Shown in pieces: positions 23,884 to 32,913 of a stretch of DNA of 39,620 bases (positions are counted from its first letter, which is position 1; every line of letters begins with the position of its first letter). The stretch spans positions 1 to 39,620 of the forward strand of contig JAUXAL010000036.1 in the NCBI GenBank assembly GCA_030619925.1. Direction: 5' to 3'. The translations under genes and the position numbers were made by a program. The stretch is from Phycisphaerae bacterium (GTDB lineage Bacteria > Planctomycetota > Phycisphaerae > Sedimentisphaerales > Anaerobacaceae). Under the pieces are notes generated by a model. It made no database searches. It was not told where the DNA came from and worked only from the letters and a program-made list of their open reading frames with translations.

Positions 23884-25272
23884 ATGAAGCTCTTAGAAAG
23901 AATAGTCTACGTGAAGCGCCAGGGCGCTGTGCTTATCATATCTATGATATTTATACTCATATTTTCCGCCTTGGCTGTCTCGATGGCTACCCTTTCTGGC
24001 ACTAATGTCCAACTTGCTTCAAATCAGCACAAGGTCAACTGTGCGCTCGCCAGCGCCGAATCCGGTCTGCAAGTAATGCGATACTGGCTGAGCCGGGTCA
24101 CAATGCCAAGTTCGACACAACCATCTGACTATCTCAGCACAATAATCGATACTCTGCAAAATGATCTGGCTGCCAACAGCATTTCGAATATCACGGTAAA
24201 TCTTGACGGCTCAATTCAGCCAGTAACGCTGGACTCGGGAAGTCAACAAATATTCGATGGGGGAATTTTAATCGACTCCAATGACCCCAACATCTTGCAG
24301 GTTTATACCACAGGCAGGAGCGGTCAGATAACGCGAACAATAAGAGTGAATTATAATATCGAACCCTACAGACATCCTATTTTTGATTATGGAATCGCAA
24401 CCAAAGGCCCTCTGCATATACAGGGCAATGTCGATGTCAACGGGCTCAACGAAAGCGCTGAAGCTGACATTTACATCGAGAGTGAGTACGACCTCAACGC
24501 CCTGTCCATGACGGGCAACGCTTCAATAGCAGGCGACGTCAGCATCGTTAATCCTGACGCTATAGTGGGTGTCAGCAGTTCCAGCTCAATAGGTGGCGAA
24601 ACCGGCCAGGACGCGATCGATAACCATGTTACCATCGGTGTCCCCTCTACTGATTTCCCTATCCCGAATCCCGCCGCTTTCGAGCATTACATCGAAAACA
24701 TCTTTGACCCCAACACCGACACCACCAAAAACATAACGCTCGAAAATATTAGAATCCCCGCCGGCACTAATCCTCATTTTACCTCCAACGTAATCCTGAG
24801 GGGAATCGTGTTTATCGAGTCCCCCAACGTCGTTAAATTCAACGCCGGCACCGAGATCACCGGCATCATTATTGGCGACGGTAACCTGGATTTCCCCTCC
24901 GAAGAAAATCAGCTCATATTCCGGGGACATGTACAGAGTCGCAGTGTCTCAGAGCTACCCGACGAAGAAAGGTTTAGCGGCATCAAGCAGGAAACAGGGA
25001 CGTTCATATTAGCCCCTGGATTTAGCGCCTCCTTCGGTGGCAGCTTCGGGACCATCAACGGCGTTATCGCCGCCAGCGCTATAGAATTCTTTGGAAATGC
25101 CGGCGGCACCATCAACGGCTCAGTAATAAACTACGCCGACACCCCTATGACCCTGCGTGGCAACTCCAATCTGGTCTTCAATCACTCCGCATTAGCGGAG
25201 CACCCGGCCGGCTTCGAGACCACTAAAGTACTTGAGTTTCAACCCAGTACCTACTCAGAACTGCCTCTGTAA
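23884..25272 (+). CDS. PilX-like pseudopilin with long repeat-rich C-terminus, paralogue 3
   Basis: 462 residues. Leader MKLLERIVYVKRQG, then AVLIISMIFILIFSALAVSM and ALASAESGLQVMRYW. About 122 nucleotides (24097-24218, encoding the region after WLSR) are almost identical to paralogue 4, with two differences by eye, while the flanking C-terminal half is much more divergent; this suggests recent duplication or gene conversion. The C-terminal part contains SIGGETGQDAIDNHV and GNAGGTINGSVINYA. The ATG at 23884 is preceded by an exceptional G-run (GGTGGGGGGGG), which could vary in length. Probable surface or periplasmic pilus component. Confidence 0.82.
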   Translation: MKLLERIVYVKRQGAVLIISMIFILIFSALAVSMATLSGTNVQLASNQHKVNCALASAESGLQVMRYWLSRVTMPSSTQPSDYLSTIIDTLQNDLAANSISNITVNLDGSIQPVTLDSGSQQIFDGGILIDSNDPNILQVYTTGRSGQITRTIRVNYNIEPYRHPIFDYGIATKGPLHIQGNVDVNGLNESAEADIYIESEYDLNALSMTGNASIAGDVSIVNPDAIVGVSSSSSIGGETGQDAIDNHVTIGVPSTDFPIPNPAAFEHYIENIFDPNTDTTKNITLENIRIPAGTNPHFTSNVILRGIVFIESPNVVKFNAGTEITGIIIGDGNLDFPSEENQLIFRGHVQSRSVSELPDEERFSGIKQETGTFILAPGFSASFGGSFGTINGVIAASAIEFFGNAGGTINGSVINYADTPMTLRGNSNLVFNHSALAEHPAGFETTKVLEFQPSTYSELPL

Positions 25273-25418
25273 TCTTTGTATTTCAACCATTATTGCGTCT
25301 CAAAGCTCGCAGATTCAGAAAGTACCTTATGGCCGTATCTAAAAACCATAGAAGCTTATTTTTATCAGACATTGAAAAGTCAATTGTTGCACTTTTGATG
25401 TTATTTAGCCTTAATTTT

Positions 25419-25447
25419 TTGGCTCCACACCGTGCATTTATTATACT
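25419..25447 (+). promoter_or_regulatory. Promoter of pilin paralogue 4
   Basis: TTGGCT, 17 bases, TATACT, with the TTATC(A)GACATTGAAAAGTC element starting at 25362. The leader contains GTTGCTAAAACGC as in paralogue 3, plus a GCCC/GGGC hairpin just before the ribosome site GGTGGGGG. Confidence 0.7.
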
Positions 25448-25510
25448 TTAATTAGCAGATAGAAGTTGCTAAAACGCTGCCCGAGTGGGGCTTTTATGGT
25501 GGGGGAAAAA

Positions 25511-26890
25511 ATGAAGCTCCTAAAAAAAATAGTCTACCTGAAGCACCAGGGCGCTGTGCTTCTCATATCTATGATATTTGTACTTATATTTTCCGCCCTG
25601 GCTGTCTCAATAGCCGTCCTGTCCGGCACAAATGTCCAACTTGCTTCAAATCAGCACAAGGTCGACCGTGCCCTCGCCAGCGCCGAATCCGGTCTGGAAG
25701 TAACGCGATTTTGGCTGAGCCGTGTCACAATGCCAAGTTCGACACAACCATCTGACTATCTCAGCACAATAATCGATACTCTGCAAAATGATCTGGCTGC
25801 CAACGGCATTTCGAATATCACGGTAAATTTTGACGGCTCAATTCAACCTGTGACCCTGGACTCCACAACTGGACGAACCTTCAACGGGCAAAGTTTAATC
25901 GACCCCAATGACCCCAACACTTTGCAGGTTTACACCACAGGCGACAGCGGTCAGATTACACGCACAATAAAAGTTTGTTATGACATTGAACCCTATGAAT
26001 ATCCTATTTTCGATTTCGGCCTGGCAATAAAGGGGCCGCTGAATTTTAACGGCAATCCGACCCTCAACGGTGTAAATGCCGACAGTGAAGCCGATATTTT
26101 TATTGAAAGCCAAAATGACAATCTCGCACTGCTCGTCACCGGTAACACAAACTTTGACGGCGATATCACCATCTCCAACACAAACGCTAATGTTGACCTC
26201 CAAGGTGACGTGTTAATAGGCGGCGACAGCGGCCAGGCAGCCATAGACAATCACGTCTTTATAGGCGCTGACCCTATAGAATTTCCTCTCCCTGACACAG
26301 AGCGTTTTCTGCAATATGCAACAGGTGATATCATTAAACGTTCCACTGACACATCAAGTAGTATGACGTTAACCAATGCAACAATAAAGGCCGGAACCAA
26401 CCCCGTTTTCGAGGGCAATGTCATAATAGAGGGAGTTCTGTTCATCCAACCACCCAACACCGTTACATTTAACAGCAATGTTGACGTTAAGGGCCTGATA
26501 GTTGGTAATGGCGATGTGGATAATCCTGGGACAAACAACATATCCTTCCTTGGTAATTTTGAGACCAACCCGTACCCTCCAGGGGCCGAGTTTGACGCGA
26601 TTCGCTCCGAAACCGGTTCTTCAATACTTGCTCCGGGCTTCGCTGTCTCCTTCGAGGGCAATTTCTCTGCTCTGGGCGGTGTTATGGCTGTAAGTGGCGC
26701 AAACTTTTCCGGCAACGTAAATGCGACGATTGAAGGAACGATTATTAATTACTCTGAAAACCCAACAACAATACAGGGCAACGCCACATTGAATTTTGAC
26801 CGATCAGACGATATTAAGACCCCTGCAGGTTTTGATCTGCTCCGTGTATTAATATTTGATTCGTCCTCTTACGAGGAGCTTGTGCTCTAA
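25511..26890 (+). CDS. PilX-like pseudopilin with long repeat-rich C-terminus, paralogue 4
   Basis: 459 residues. Leader MKLLKKIVYLKHQG, helix AVLLISMIFVLIFSALAVSI, PilX_N region ALASAESGLEVTRFW. It shares its N-terminal 120 residues with paralogue 3 almost exactly, but its C-terminal half is the most divergent of the four: IGGDSGQAAIDNHV replaces IGGETGQ..., and the loop after TGNT differs. The final Y-x-E-L motif is kept in paralogues 2-4. Its 3' flank no longer resembles the other intergenic blocks, so it is the right end of the array. The ATG at 25511 follows GGTGGGGGAAAAA. Confidence 0.82.
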   Translation: MKLLKKIVYLKHQGAVLLISMIFVLIFSALAVSIAVLSGTNVQLASNQHKVDRALASAESGLEVTRFWLSRVTMPSSTQPSDYLSTIIDTLQNDLAANGISNITVNFDGSIQPVTLDSTTGRTFNGQSLIDPNDPNTLQVYTTGDSGQITRTIKVCYDIEPYEYPIFDFGLAIKGPLNFNGNPTLNGVNADSEADIFIESQNDNLALLVTGNTNFDGDITISNTNANVDLQGDVLIGGDSGQAAIDNHVFIGADPIEFPLPDTERFLQYATGDIIKRSTDTSSSMTLTNATIKAGTNPVFEGNVIIEGVLFIQPPNTVTFNSNVDVKGLIVGNGDVDNPGTNNISFLGNFETNPYPPGAEFDAIRSETGSSILAPGFAVSFEGNFSALGGVMAVSGANFSGNVNATIEGTIINYSENPTTIQGNATLNFDRSDDIKTPAGFDLLRVLIFDSSSYEELVL

Positions 26891-26943
26891 TTTTTGCCAG
26901 CAACGTAGATTACACACTCGGGACACTGAATTTTGTAACCTGA

Positions 26944-26985
26944 CCCGCCAACGGCGGGTTTGATCCTGAGCCGGCGCTGCCGGCT
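26944..26985. terminator. Paired hairpins between pilin array and tsaE
   Basis: CCCGCC/GGCGGG around AAC (26944-26958) is followed by TTT on the plus strand, and AGCCGGC/GCCGGCT around GCT (26969-26985) abuts the tsaE stop on the minus strand. Convergent genes meet here, so the pair probably serves as a bidirectional terminator. The T-run is short. Confidence 0.6.
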
Positions 26986-27438
26986 TCACAATGCTATGTA
27001 TTCGGGTGTATTTTCGATGTGTATTTTCCTTTTAGTTTCGCCGGCGTGAAAAAGTTCTATCCAAATATAATCTATCCGCTGAAGAGCCGACTCGATTTTA
27101 TCCGCCCACTCAATCAAAACCACCGACCGCGGGTAACAGAAATCGTCAAAGCCTAACATCTCAAACTCACCCACAGAATTTAGCCGATAAGCATCTACAT
27201 GGTAAATATCCAGCCGCCCTGCATACTCATTAACTATCACGAACGTGGGACTATTAATGTGCCTGTGGTCCTCGGCCCCCGCACCGGCTGCAATCCCTTT
27301 AATCAGATGCGTTTTGCCGCTGCCCAACGGCCCACAAATACCTATAACTTCACCACCTTTTAATTGTGAGCCGATCCTTTGACCAAGCTCTATGGTTTCC
27401 TCCGGCGAATTCGAAATAGTATTAAAATCTGTGCGCAC
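26986..27438 (-). CDS. tsaE: tRNA threonylcarbamoyladenosine biosynthesis protein TsaE
   Basis: TsaE is the ATPase that, with TsaD and TsaB, completes t6A modification at position 37 of ANN-reading tRNAs. At 150 residues it is normal size. Walker A is GPLGSGKT (36-43); NSPTFVIVNEY, IYHVDAYRL and VVLIEWADKI are family motifs. The start is GTG at 27438 with no obvious ribosome site. It is 34 bases downstream of the lyase gene and probably shares its transcript. Confidence 0.95.
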   Translation of the reverse strand: MRTDFNTISNSPEETIELGQRIGSQLKGGEVIGICGPLGSGKTHLIKGIAAGAGAEDHRHINSPTFVIVNEYAGRLDIYHVDAYRLNSVGEFEMLGFDDFCYPRSVVLIEWADKIESALQRIDYIWIELFHAGETKRKIHIENTPEYIAL

Positions 27439-27472
27439 TGGTCAATAATCAGTAATCAATTACATCAGACGG

Positions 27473-29182
27473 TCATTTCCCCAATTGAGCCGGATAGTAA
27501 TAACCCATCGTCTGAGCGACGACTCCCAACCGGTATTGATGGTCCTGCATAAGACAGACACGCCGGTCGGAAGCGGCAATGGTGGTGGTGTAAATGCGAA
27601 GTTCTCCCTTTAAGCTGGTAATCACCTCTTCCCGATGGTCACCCAGACAATCAACCACTGCGATGACTCGGCCTTCAATCAGCTGCATCGCTTCGGCGCC
27701 CCAATCGCGAATCCCCCTGGAGACGACCACTTCTTTTTGTGCGTCCGCATCCCACCAAACCGGACGCGGGCTTAAGGTTCCTTTTTTCCGAAACTCTATC
27801 AGCCGGCCCTTCGCGCTATAAAGCCAACGCTCTTGATAATCTCTTTCGCCGCTATACACCTCCATACCAGGCCAGTCCGCGAGGATGTACCCAACCATTC
27901 CCTGAGCGTGAATATGGCGGGTAGGTTTCTTGTGGGCCCAGAGTTTGCGACCGCTCCTGGCGCCCACCACGCATATCCCGTCGGTTTCCTGGCGCCTCTC
28001 GAAACCATAAAAAACCTCCAGGCCACGATTGTCCGGGTCAATATCGGCAACGTAACAAACATCCGGATGTCCCATCTCCAGCGTCCAAAGACCTTTGCCG
28101 TTATCGTCCAGCACCGCCGCGCCGATAACCAGCTCATCCTTACCATCCTGGTCCACGTCGGCTGTAACCAACCCGTGAGACCCCTGCCCCCGGTAGTTTC
28201 TCGGCTCCTGCGGCGCTTCCCAGTACCAGATTTGATTGAAATCTTTATCCAGCGCCTGCGTCTTGATAAGGTTGTAGGTACCTCGCTGCATAATCAGCGA
28301 TGGCGTCCGGCCGTCAAGATATGCCACCGTAAGAAAATTGCGGCAGTAACGATTGTAATCAGAAAACCCGTCCCGACTCAGCCATGCCGTTTCAGCCACA
28401 ACTTCGCCGGTTTGCCCATCAATCTTGACCAGATATTCGGGACCGGTTTGGACAAGCCCCTTTTCGTCCCGAGGGTCTCCAACGCCGGCCTTGCAATAGA
28501 CCTCGGCTCTGCCATTGGCATCGACGTCATAGACAATCCACGGCGAATACCAGATACCCGCCTCGATGGACCAGCCCATATCGTACCGCCACATCATCGT
28601 GCCATCCAGACGATAGGCTTCGAGTTTGTAAGTCGTGGTGCTGGGTTTCCAATAGCCCGGCTTCTGGTAAGGGTCGCTGTTAAAATTGGGTTGCTTGATG
28701 ATAAACTCATAAGCACCGTCACCGTCCAGGTCGCTGATACCCACCTTCTGAAAATCATAATCCCCTTTCAGCGGAATACTGATATAAGACTTGGCCCTGC
28801 CGGTCAACGTAATCGCGACTTCCCCCAACCGTTCGGATCTCCTCGACCTATTCTTACTGTATTTATACAGTTCATAAATATAGGTTTTTCCGCCGGCACC
28901 CTTTTCGAGACTTTTATCCACAAAGTTGGTCAGTCTGTACGGCCTGCCCTTTGTCAAAAGCGCAGATTGATTGGTGCCAGCTTCAGAACTGCGCCTGGTT
29001 ATTAGAAAAGCGACATCTTCGGTGTCAGCATCAAGCAGACGCCAGCCAAGAAAGACTGAGCCGTCCTCACGCTCAAGGGCCACCAATCCACGGTCCAGAT
29101 TTTCCACTCCTGATACTGGAATAGACAAAGCAAAAAGTAAAAGAAACTCAATCATCCCGGCAAACAACAATCGACATCTCAT
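27473..29182 (-). CDS. Exported rhamnogalacturonan lyase, PL11 family
   Basis: Cleaves the rhamnogalacturonan I backbone of pectin by beta-elimination. A signal peptide covers about the first 25 residues (hydrophobic IEFLLLFALSIPVSG). The mature protein starts ENLDRGLVALEREDG, matching the N-terminal fibronectin-like domain of YesW-type PL11 enzymes (ENLDRGLVAV). The eight-bladed propeller follows, with calcium-binding loops DLDGDGAYEF, DVDANGRAEV and DVDQDGKDEL. Length 569 is a little short of the roughly 600 of characterised enzymes. AAAGGAG lies ten bases before the ATG and the gene begins 16 bases after the thiL stop, so it is probably co-transcribed with argH and thiL. No other pectin genes are adjacent. 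Confidence 0.9.
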   Translation of the reverse strand: MRCRLLFAGMIEFLLLFALSIPVSGVENLDRGLVALEREDGSVFLGWRLLDADTEDVAFLITRRSSEAGTNQSALLTKGRPYRLTNFVDKSLEKGAGGKTYIYELYKYSKNRSRRSERLGEVAITLTGRAKSYISIPLKGDYDFQKVGISDLDGDGAYEFIIKQPNFNSDPYQKPGYWKPSTTTYKLEAYRLDGTMMWRYDMGWSIEAGIWYSPWIVYDVDANGRAEVYCKAGVGDPRDEKGLVQTGPEYLVKIDGQTGEVVAETAWLSRDGFSDYNRYCRNFLTVAYLDGRTPSLIMQRGTYNLIKTQALDKDFNQIWYWEAPQEPRNYRGQGSHGLVTADVDQDGKDELVIGAAVLDDNGKGLWTLEMGHPDVCYVADIDPDNRGLEVFYGFERRQETDGICVVGARSGRKLWAHKKPTRHIHAQGMVGYILADWPGMEVYSGERDYQERWLYSAKGRLIEFRKKGTLSPRPVWWDADAQKEVVVSRGIRDWGAEAMQLIEGRVIAVVDCLGDHREEVITSLKGELRIYTTTIAASDRRVCLMQDHQYRLGVVAQTMGYYYPAQLGK

Positions 29183-29198
29183 AATTCATTTTCTCCTT

Positions 29199-30116
29199 TC
29201 AGTCTGAAAAGTGATCGTAGCCTCCTGACTCCAGATCGGTAATTCGGCCATCAGACATCTTTATCTGCATCCTCTTTGTGTCGGTAATTTCACCGATTTG
29301 CGTGATGGGTATCGGCCCATCCCAATCATTCAATAACTTTTCGCACTGCCCTTGCGAAAGGGTAAAAAGCAGCTCAAAATCTTCGCCGTCGTTCAGTGCC
29401 GAGTTTAATGGCTCTTTGCTTGTCCGTGCCTCATCTGATATTGGAATCTGCTCTGCGTTTATAATAGCTCCCACCTGGCTTTGCCGGCAGATTCGGTTCA
29501 AATCGCTGCTGAGTCCATCGCTTACATCAATCATTGAATTTACGGCTGCCTTCTGGGCGATTTTTATCGCCTCTTTGACTCTCGGCTCAAACGCCAAATG
29601 TTTTCCACAACCTGCCCCGCCCAGCGAGCCTGTCACGCAGATACTGTCACCAATCTTCGCACCTGACCTCTTTACGGGTTCATTGCCCGCCTGCTTACTG
29701 AGCATCGCTACACTTATTGCAAACGGGCCCTCTTCCCAACTGGTAATGTCGCCGCCCACAAGTGCACAGCCGAACTTTTCGCCTGCACTAACAATCCCCG
29801 AATGAAGCAGCTTCAATTCTTCCTCGCCGAATCCTTTTGGCAGCGCAACAGATACAACCGCTGCAACAGGCATTGTCGCCATTGCCGCACAATCACTAAG
29901 GCTGACCGCCATAGCTTTATATCCGGCCTGCCTTAAAGTTGCTTGTCTAAGATCAAAGTGCACTCCATCCAGCAGCATATCTGTAGTGACAAAAACCGAC
30001 TCGGCCTCCAGGCGTACCTGGGCCATGTCGTCACCAATACCGATGGGAAAATCTGCCGCAGATAAATTGCTGTGACGGGCAAACCAGGCAGTGATTTCGT
30101 CTTCCCTCGCGCTCAT
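29199..30116 (-). CDS. thiL: Thiamine-monophosphate kinase
   Basis: ThiL phosphorylates thiamine monophosphate to the active cofactor thiamine diphosphate. The 305-residue protein shows GIGDDMA near the N-terminus, [32 protein letters not shown] and [10 protein letters not shown], all typical of the PurM-like ThiL fold. I choose the ATG at 30116, because it overlaps the argH TGA as ATGA and gives the normal N-terminus; a TTG at 30140 would add eight residues. Translational coupling to argH is likely. Confidence 0.94.
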   Translation of the reverse strand: MSAREDEITAWFARHSNLSAADFPIGIGDDMAQVRLEAESVFVTTDMLLDGVHFDLRQATLRQAGYKAMAVSLSDCAAMATMPVAAVVSVALPKGFGEEELKLLHSGIVSAGEKFGCALVGGDITSWEEGPFAISVAMLSKQAGNEPVKRSGAKIGDSICVTGSLGGAGCGKHLAFEPRVKEAIKIAQKAAVNSMIDVSDGLSSDLNRICRQSQVGAIINAEQIPISDEARTSKEPLNSALNDGEDFELLFTLSQGQCEKLLNDWDGPIPITQIGEITDTKRMQIKMSDGRITDLESGGYDHFSD

Positions 30117-31501
30117 CGCTGCTCTAACTGTTCGCTCCAATATGCAATTTGCCTTTTTGCCTGCTTTGGTCCGGCTGAGCCCTCGGTAACGTACTTGTCT
30201 GCAACACTTGCTGCACCAAGATTTCCATACACATCTGCTTCAACCGCGCCACAATGCTGCTTAAACTCGTCCAAACAAAGTTCACTTAACTTCCTGTTGT
30301 CCTTCTCACAGTATGCAACCAAAGACCCAACAATACCGTGCGCCTCGCGGAAAGCGACACCTTTTCCAACCAGATACTCAGCCAAAGCGGTAGCATCCAA
30401 AAATCCTTCCTCCAGACCAGCCAAAATATTTTTGGTGTTGAACTTTGTATGCGAAACGATCGCTCGCGTCATATCCAAACAGGCCTCAACCGTGCTGCCG
30501 GCAGCGAAAATGTGGACCTTGTCCTCCTGCATATCGCGATTATAGCTTGACGGTTGACCTTTTAGAATCGTCAGCATAGCTACCAACGAACCATAAACGC
30601 GGCCGGTCTTTGCACGAATCAGCTCCAGGATGTCGGGATTGCGCTTCTGCGGCATCATACTCGATGATGTGCAATAGGCATCATCAATCCGCACAAAGGC
30701 GAATTCACTGGACGAATAGATTATCCAGTCCTCAGCTAATCGGGACAGATGCGTCGCAATAACAGCGCAGTCGAAAATAAATTCCGCACAAAAATCCCTG
30801 TCGCTGACCGCGTCAATACTGTTATAGCTTATATCCGAAAAACCCAATTGCTTTGCCGTGCTTTTTCTATCCAACGGCAGTGTAGAGCCGGCCACCGCCC
30901 CGCTGCCCAACGGCGAAATATTGAGCAATTCTCTACAGTTTTTCAGCCGGATAAAGTCACGCTCAAACTGCTCCACAAAGCTTAATATGTAAGAAGCGAC
31001 AACTATCGGCTGAGCCCGCTGAAGGTGCGTATAGCCCGGCATAATATCTTCAGCGTACTTGCTCGCCAATTTAACAAACGCCTTTTGAAGCAGTGTTATC
31101 TTGGCCTGCAGAATCTCTATCTCATCCCGCATCCAAAGTCGAACGTCGGCCGCCACCTGGTCGTTGCGGCTTCTGCCGGTATGAAGTTTTTTGCCCGCCT
31201 CACCAATCTTCGCTATCAGGGCCGCCTCGATTGCCATATGAATATCTTCACACTTCTTTTCGAATTTGAACCGCCCTTCTGCGATTTCCTCACTGATTTC
31301 GATAAGGCCTTCTTTAATCTGTTTGAATTCGTCCTTGGTAATCAGCTTTTGTTCAGACAACATCTGCGCATGAGCAATTGAGCCGACAATATCATATTTG
31401 TAAAGACGCCTGTCCACAGACAGCGACTCCACAAAATCAATCGTAAGCTCATCCGGCTCACCGGCTAATCGCTTTTCCCAGCTCTTTTCTGGCTCGGCCA
31501 T
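30113..31501 (-). CDS. argH: Argininosuccinate lyase
   Basis: ArgH splits argininosuccinate to arginine and fumarate, the last step of arginine synthesis. At 462 residues it matches the family (E. coli 457). The conserved signature is [11 protein letters not shown], with [12 protein letters not shown] and HLQRAQP earlier. The ATG at 31501 is chosen because a strong promoter lies 37-65 bases upstream, within what would be coding sequence for the longer frame starting at 31570, and a GGAGC site is present. It is the first gene of the argH-thiL-lyase-tsaE run. Confidence 0.96.
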   Translation of the reverse strand: MAEPEKSWEKRLAGEPDELTIDFVESLSVDRRLYKYDIVGSIAHAQMLSEQKLITKDEFKQIKEGLIEISEEIAEGRFKFEKKCEDIHMAIEAALIAKIGEAGKKLHTGRSRNDQVAADVRLWMRDEIEILQAKITLLQKAFVKLASKYAEDIMPGYTHLQRAQPIVVASYILSFVEQFERDFIRLKNCRELLNISPLGSGAVAGSTLPLDRKSTAKQLGFSDISYNSIDAVSDRDFCAEFIFDCAVIATHLSRLAEDWIIYSSSEFAFVRIDDAYCTSSSMMPQKRNPDILELIRAKTGRVYGSLVAMLTILKGQPSSYNRDMQEDKVHIFAAGSTVEACLDMTRAIVSHTKFNTKNILAGLEEGFLDATALAEYLVGKGVAFREAHGIVGSLVAYCEKDNRKLSELCLDEFKQHCGAVEADVYGNLGAASVADKYVTEGSAGPKQAKRQIAYWSEQLEQR

Positions 31502-31537
31502 TTTACCTGCTCCAAAAATAAAATCCTTTTCCTGCAA

Positions 31538-31566
31538 ATCATACGCCCTACCGTACACTATGTCAA
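31538..31566 (-). promoter_or_regulatory. Strong sigma70-type promoter of the argH operon
   Basis: On the minus strand, a perfect TTGACA (-35) and TATGAT (-10, 5 of 6) are 17 bases apart. The predicted start near 31531 gives a leader of about 30 bases. This fixes the start of argH at 31501. Confidence 0.8.
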
Positions 31567-31714
31567 GCATACTTGCTTGCGACCTTCATTATTCGATATT
31601 CCTCCAAGTCATTCTGAGCCAAGTCAGGCAAAAGCGTTTTTCTTTTCCTGGTGTCGCTCCGGAATCTAAATCCGGAATCACCAATTGAAAAGTCTCTCTC
31701 CGCTCATCTCAGAC

Positions 31715-31743
31715 TTGCAATCAATCCCCAAATCCATTATCCT
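31715..31743 (+). promoter_or_regulatory. Possible promoter of nagA giving a near-leaderless mRNA
   Basis: TTGCAA and TATCCT (each 4 of 6) are 17 bases apart. Transcription would start around 31750, only about six bases before the nagA ATG at 31756, which has no Shine-Dalgarno sequence. Weak hexamers make this tentative. Confidence 0.35.
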
Positions 31744-31755
31744 GTCACAACCAAT

Positions 31756-32913
31756 ATGTCACAAGAACTTCTTATAACCAACTGCAGATTATTTGACGCT
31801 CCGGCTGATAAACAGACCATCTCTATTCTCATCGAAAACGGCACCATCGCTCAAATCAGCCAAACCGGTTCATCCGCCGGCTGCGACAATACTCTCGACG
31901 CGCAGGGCCGATTAATCGCCCCGGGCTTCATCGACGTCCATATTCAGGGCGCAGGCGGCGCCGACATACTCGATGCAAGCACCGAAGCCCTGAAAGCCAT
32001 ATCACAAACCTGTGCATGTTTTGGAACCACCAGCTTCCTCGCCACTACCGTATTCAAACCAAATCAGAAAAATCAGCACCTCACTCTCGCCGCCGAACAT
32101 GTTGGCCGTAACCTCGGCGGCGCCAATCTGCTCGGCATTCATCTTGAAGGGCCGTTTATCTCACCGCAAAAAAAAGGAATGATATTGCCTAAATGTATAT
32201 GCCCACCGTCTTTACAACTTCTCGATGAAATCCGGGATATAACGAACGGCCATCTCAAAATAATGACAATCGCACCCGAACTACCCGGCAGCCTGCGAAT
32301 AATTCAACGCCTCGCGGATTCTAACATCGTCGCTTCTTTCGGCCACTCCAGCGCCACCTACGAACAAACTCTCGCCGGCTTCAACGCCGGCATCTCGCAC
32401 GTAACGCACCTGTTCAATGCAATGCCCCCACTCCACCATCGCGCACCCGGCCCGCTGGTCGCCATCTTTCAGACAAAACACATAACCGCCCAGCTCATCA
32501 CTGACGGCGTCCACATACATCCATCTGTTCTGAGATTCGCCTTTGAAACGCTCGGCCCAAATCGCATCATACCAATCACTGACGGCATGCAAGCGCTTGG
32601 CCTTGCCGACGGTAAATTCATCTACAACGGCGTCGAATACGAGTCTAAAGAAGGAACTGCAAGATACAAAGACGGCACTCTGATAGGCACCGCTCTGGGC
32701 CTGAGTCAACTGCTCCAAAAACTCATGACCTTTACAGATTGTCCCCTTGATCTCGCAATCAAGACTGTTACTCGAAACCCTGCCGGACTGTTGGGGCTTG
32801 AAGAGAAGAAAGGCACCATCGCATCTGGAAAAGACGCTGACCTGATTCTGCTCGACCACGACCGCTCAGTCCACACCACCATCGTCGCCGGCAATATTGT
32901 ATTCCAGAAATGA
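31756..32913 (+). CDS. nagA: N-acetylglucosamine-6-phosphate deacetylase
   Basis: NagA deacetylates GlcNAc-6-phosphate to glucosamine-6-phosphate, used in amino-sugar catabolism and cell-wall recycling. The 385-residue protein has the metal-dependent hydrolase features PGFIDVHIQGAGG, HLEGPFISPQKKG, FGHSSATYEQ, HLFNAMPPLHHRAPG, DGVHIHP and the catalytic aspartate in ITDGMQALG. The ATG at 31756 gives the standard N-terminus (LLITNCRLFD); a longer frame from 31651 adds unrelated residues. No nagB or transporter is adjacent. Confidence 0.95.
   Translation: MSQELLITNCRLFDAPADKQTISILIENGTIAQISQTGSSAGCDNTLDAQGRLIAPGFIDVHIQGAGGADILDASTEALKAISQTCACFGTTSFLATTVFKPNQKNQHLTLAAEHVGRNLGGANLLGIHLEGPFISPQKKGMILPKCICPPSLQLLDEIRDITNGHLKIMTIAPELPGSLRIIQRLADSNIVASFGHSSATYEQTLAGFNAGISHVTHLFNAMPPLHHRAPGPLVAIFQTKHITAQLITDGVHIHPSVLRFAFETLGPNRIIPITDGMQALGLADGKFIYNGVEYESKEGTARYKDGTLIGTALGLSQLLQKLMTFTDCPLDLAIKTVTRNPAGLLGLEEKKGTIASGKDADLILLDHDRSVHTTIVAGNIVFQK

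Noticed and set aside
20585-26890. Pilin copies as a DNA-inversion or cassette-shuffling system
   Set aside because: All four are in the same orientation with full promoters, no flanking inverted repeats, and no recombinase gene in the window.
27833-29005. 390-codon plus-strand open frame opposite the PL11 lyase
   Set aside because: Shadow of a clearly identified gene; no domain or start signal.
31595-31680. Stretch with GTCATTCTGAGC as another copy of the repeat inserted in lipB
   Set aside because: Only about 12 bases match before the sequence diverges; too weak to call.
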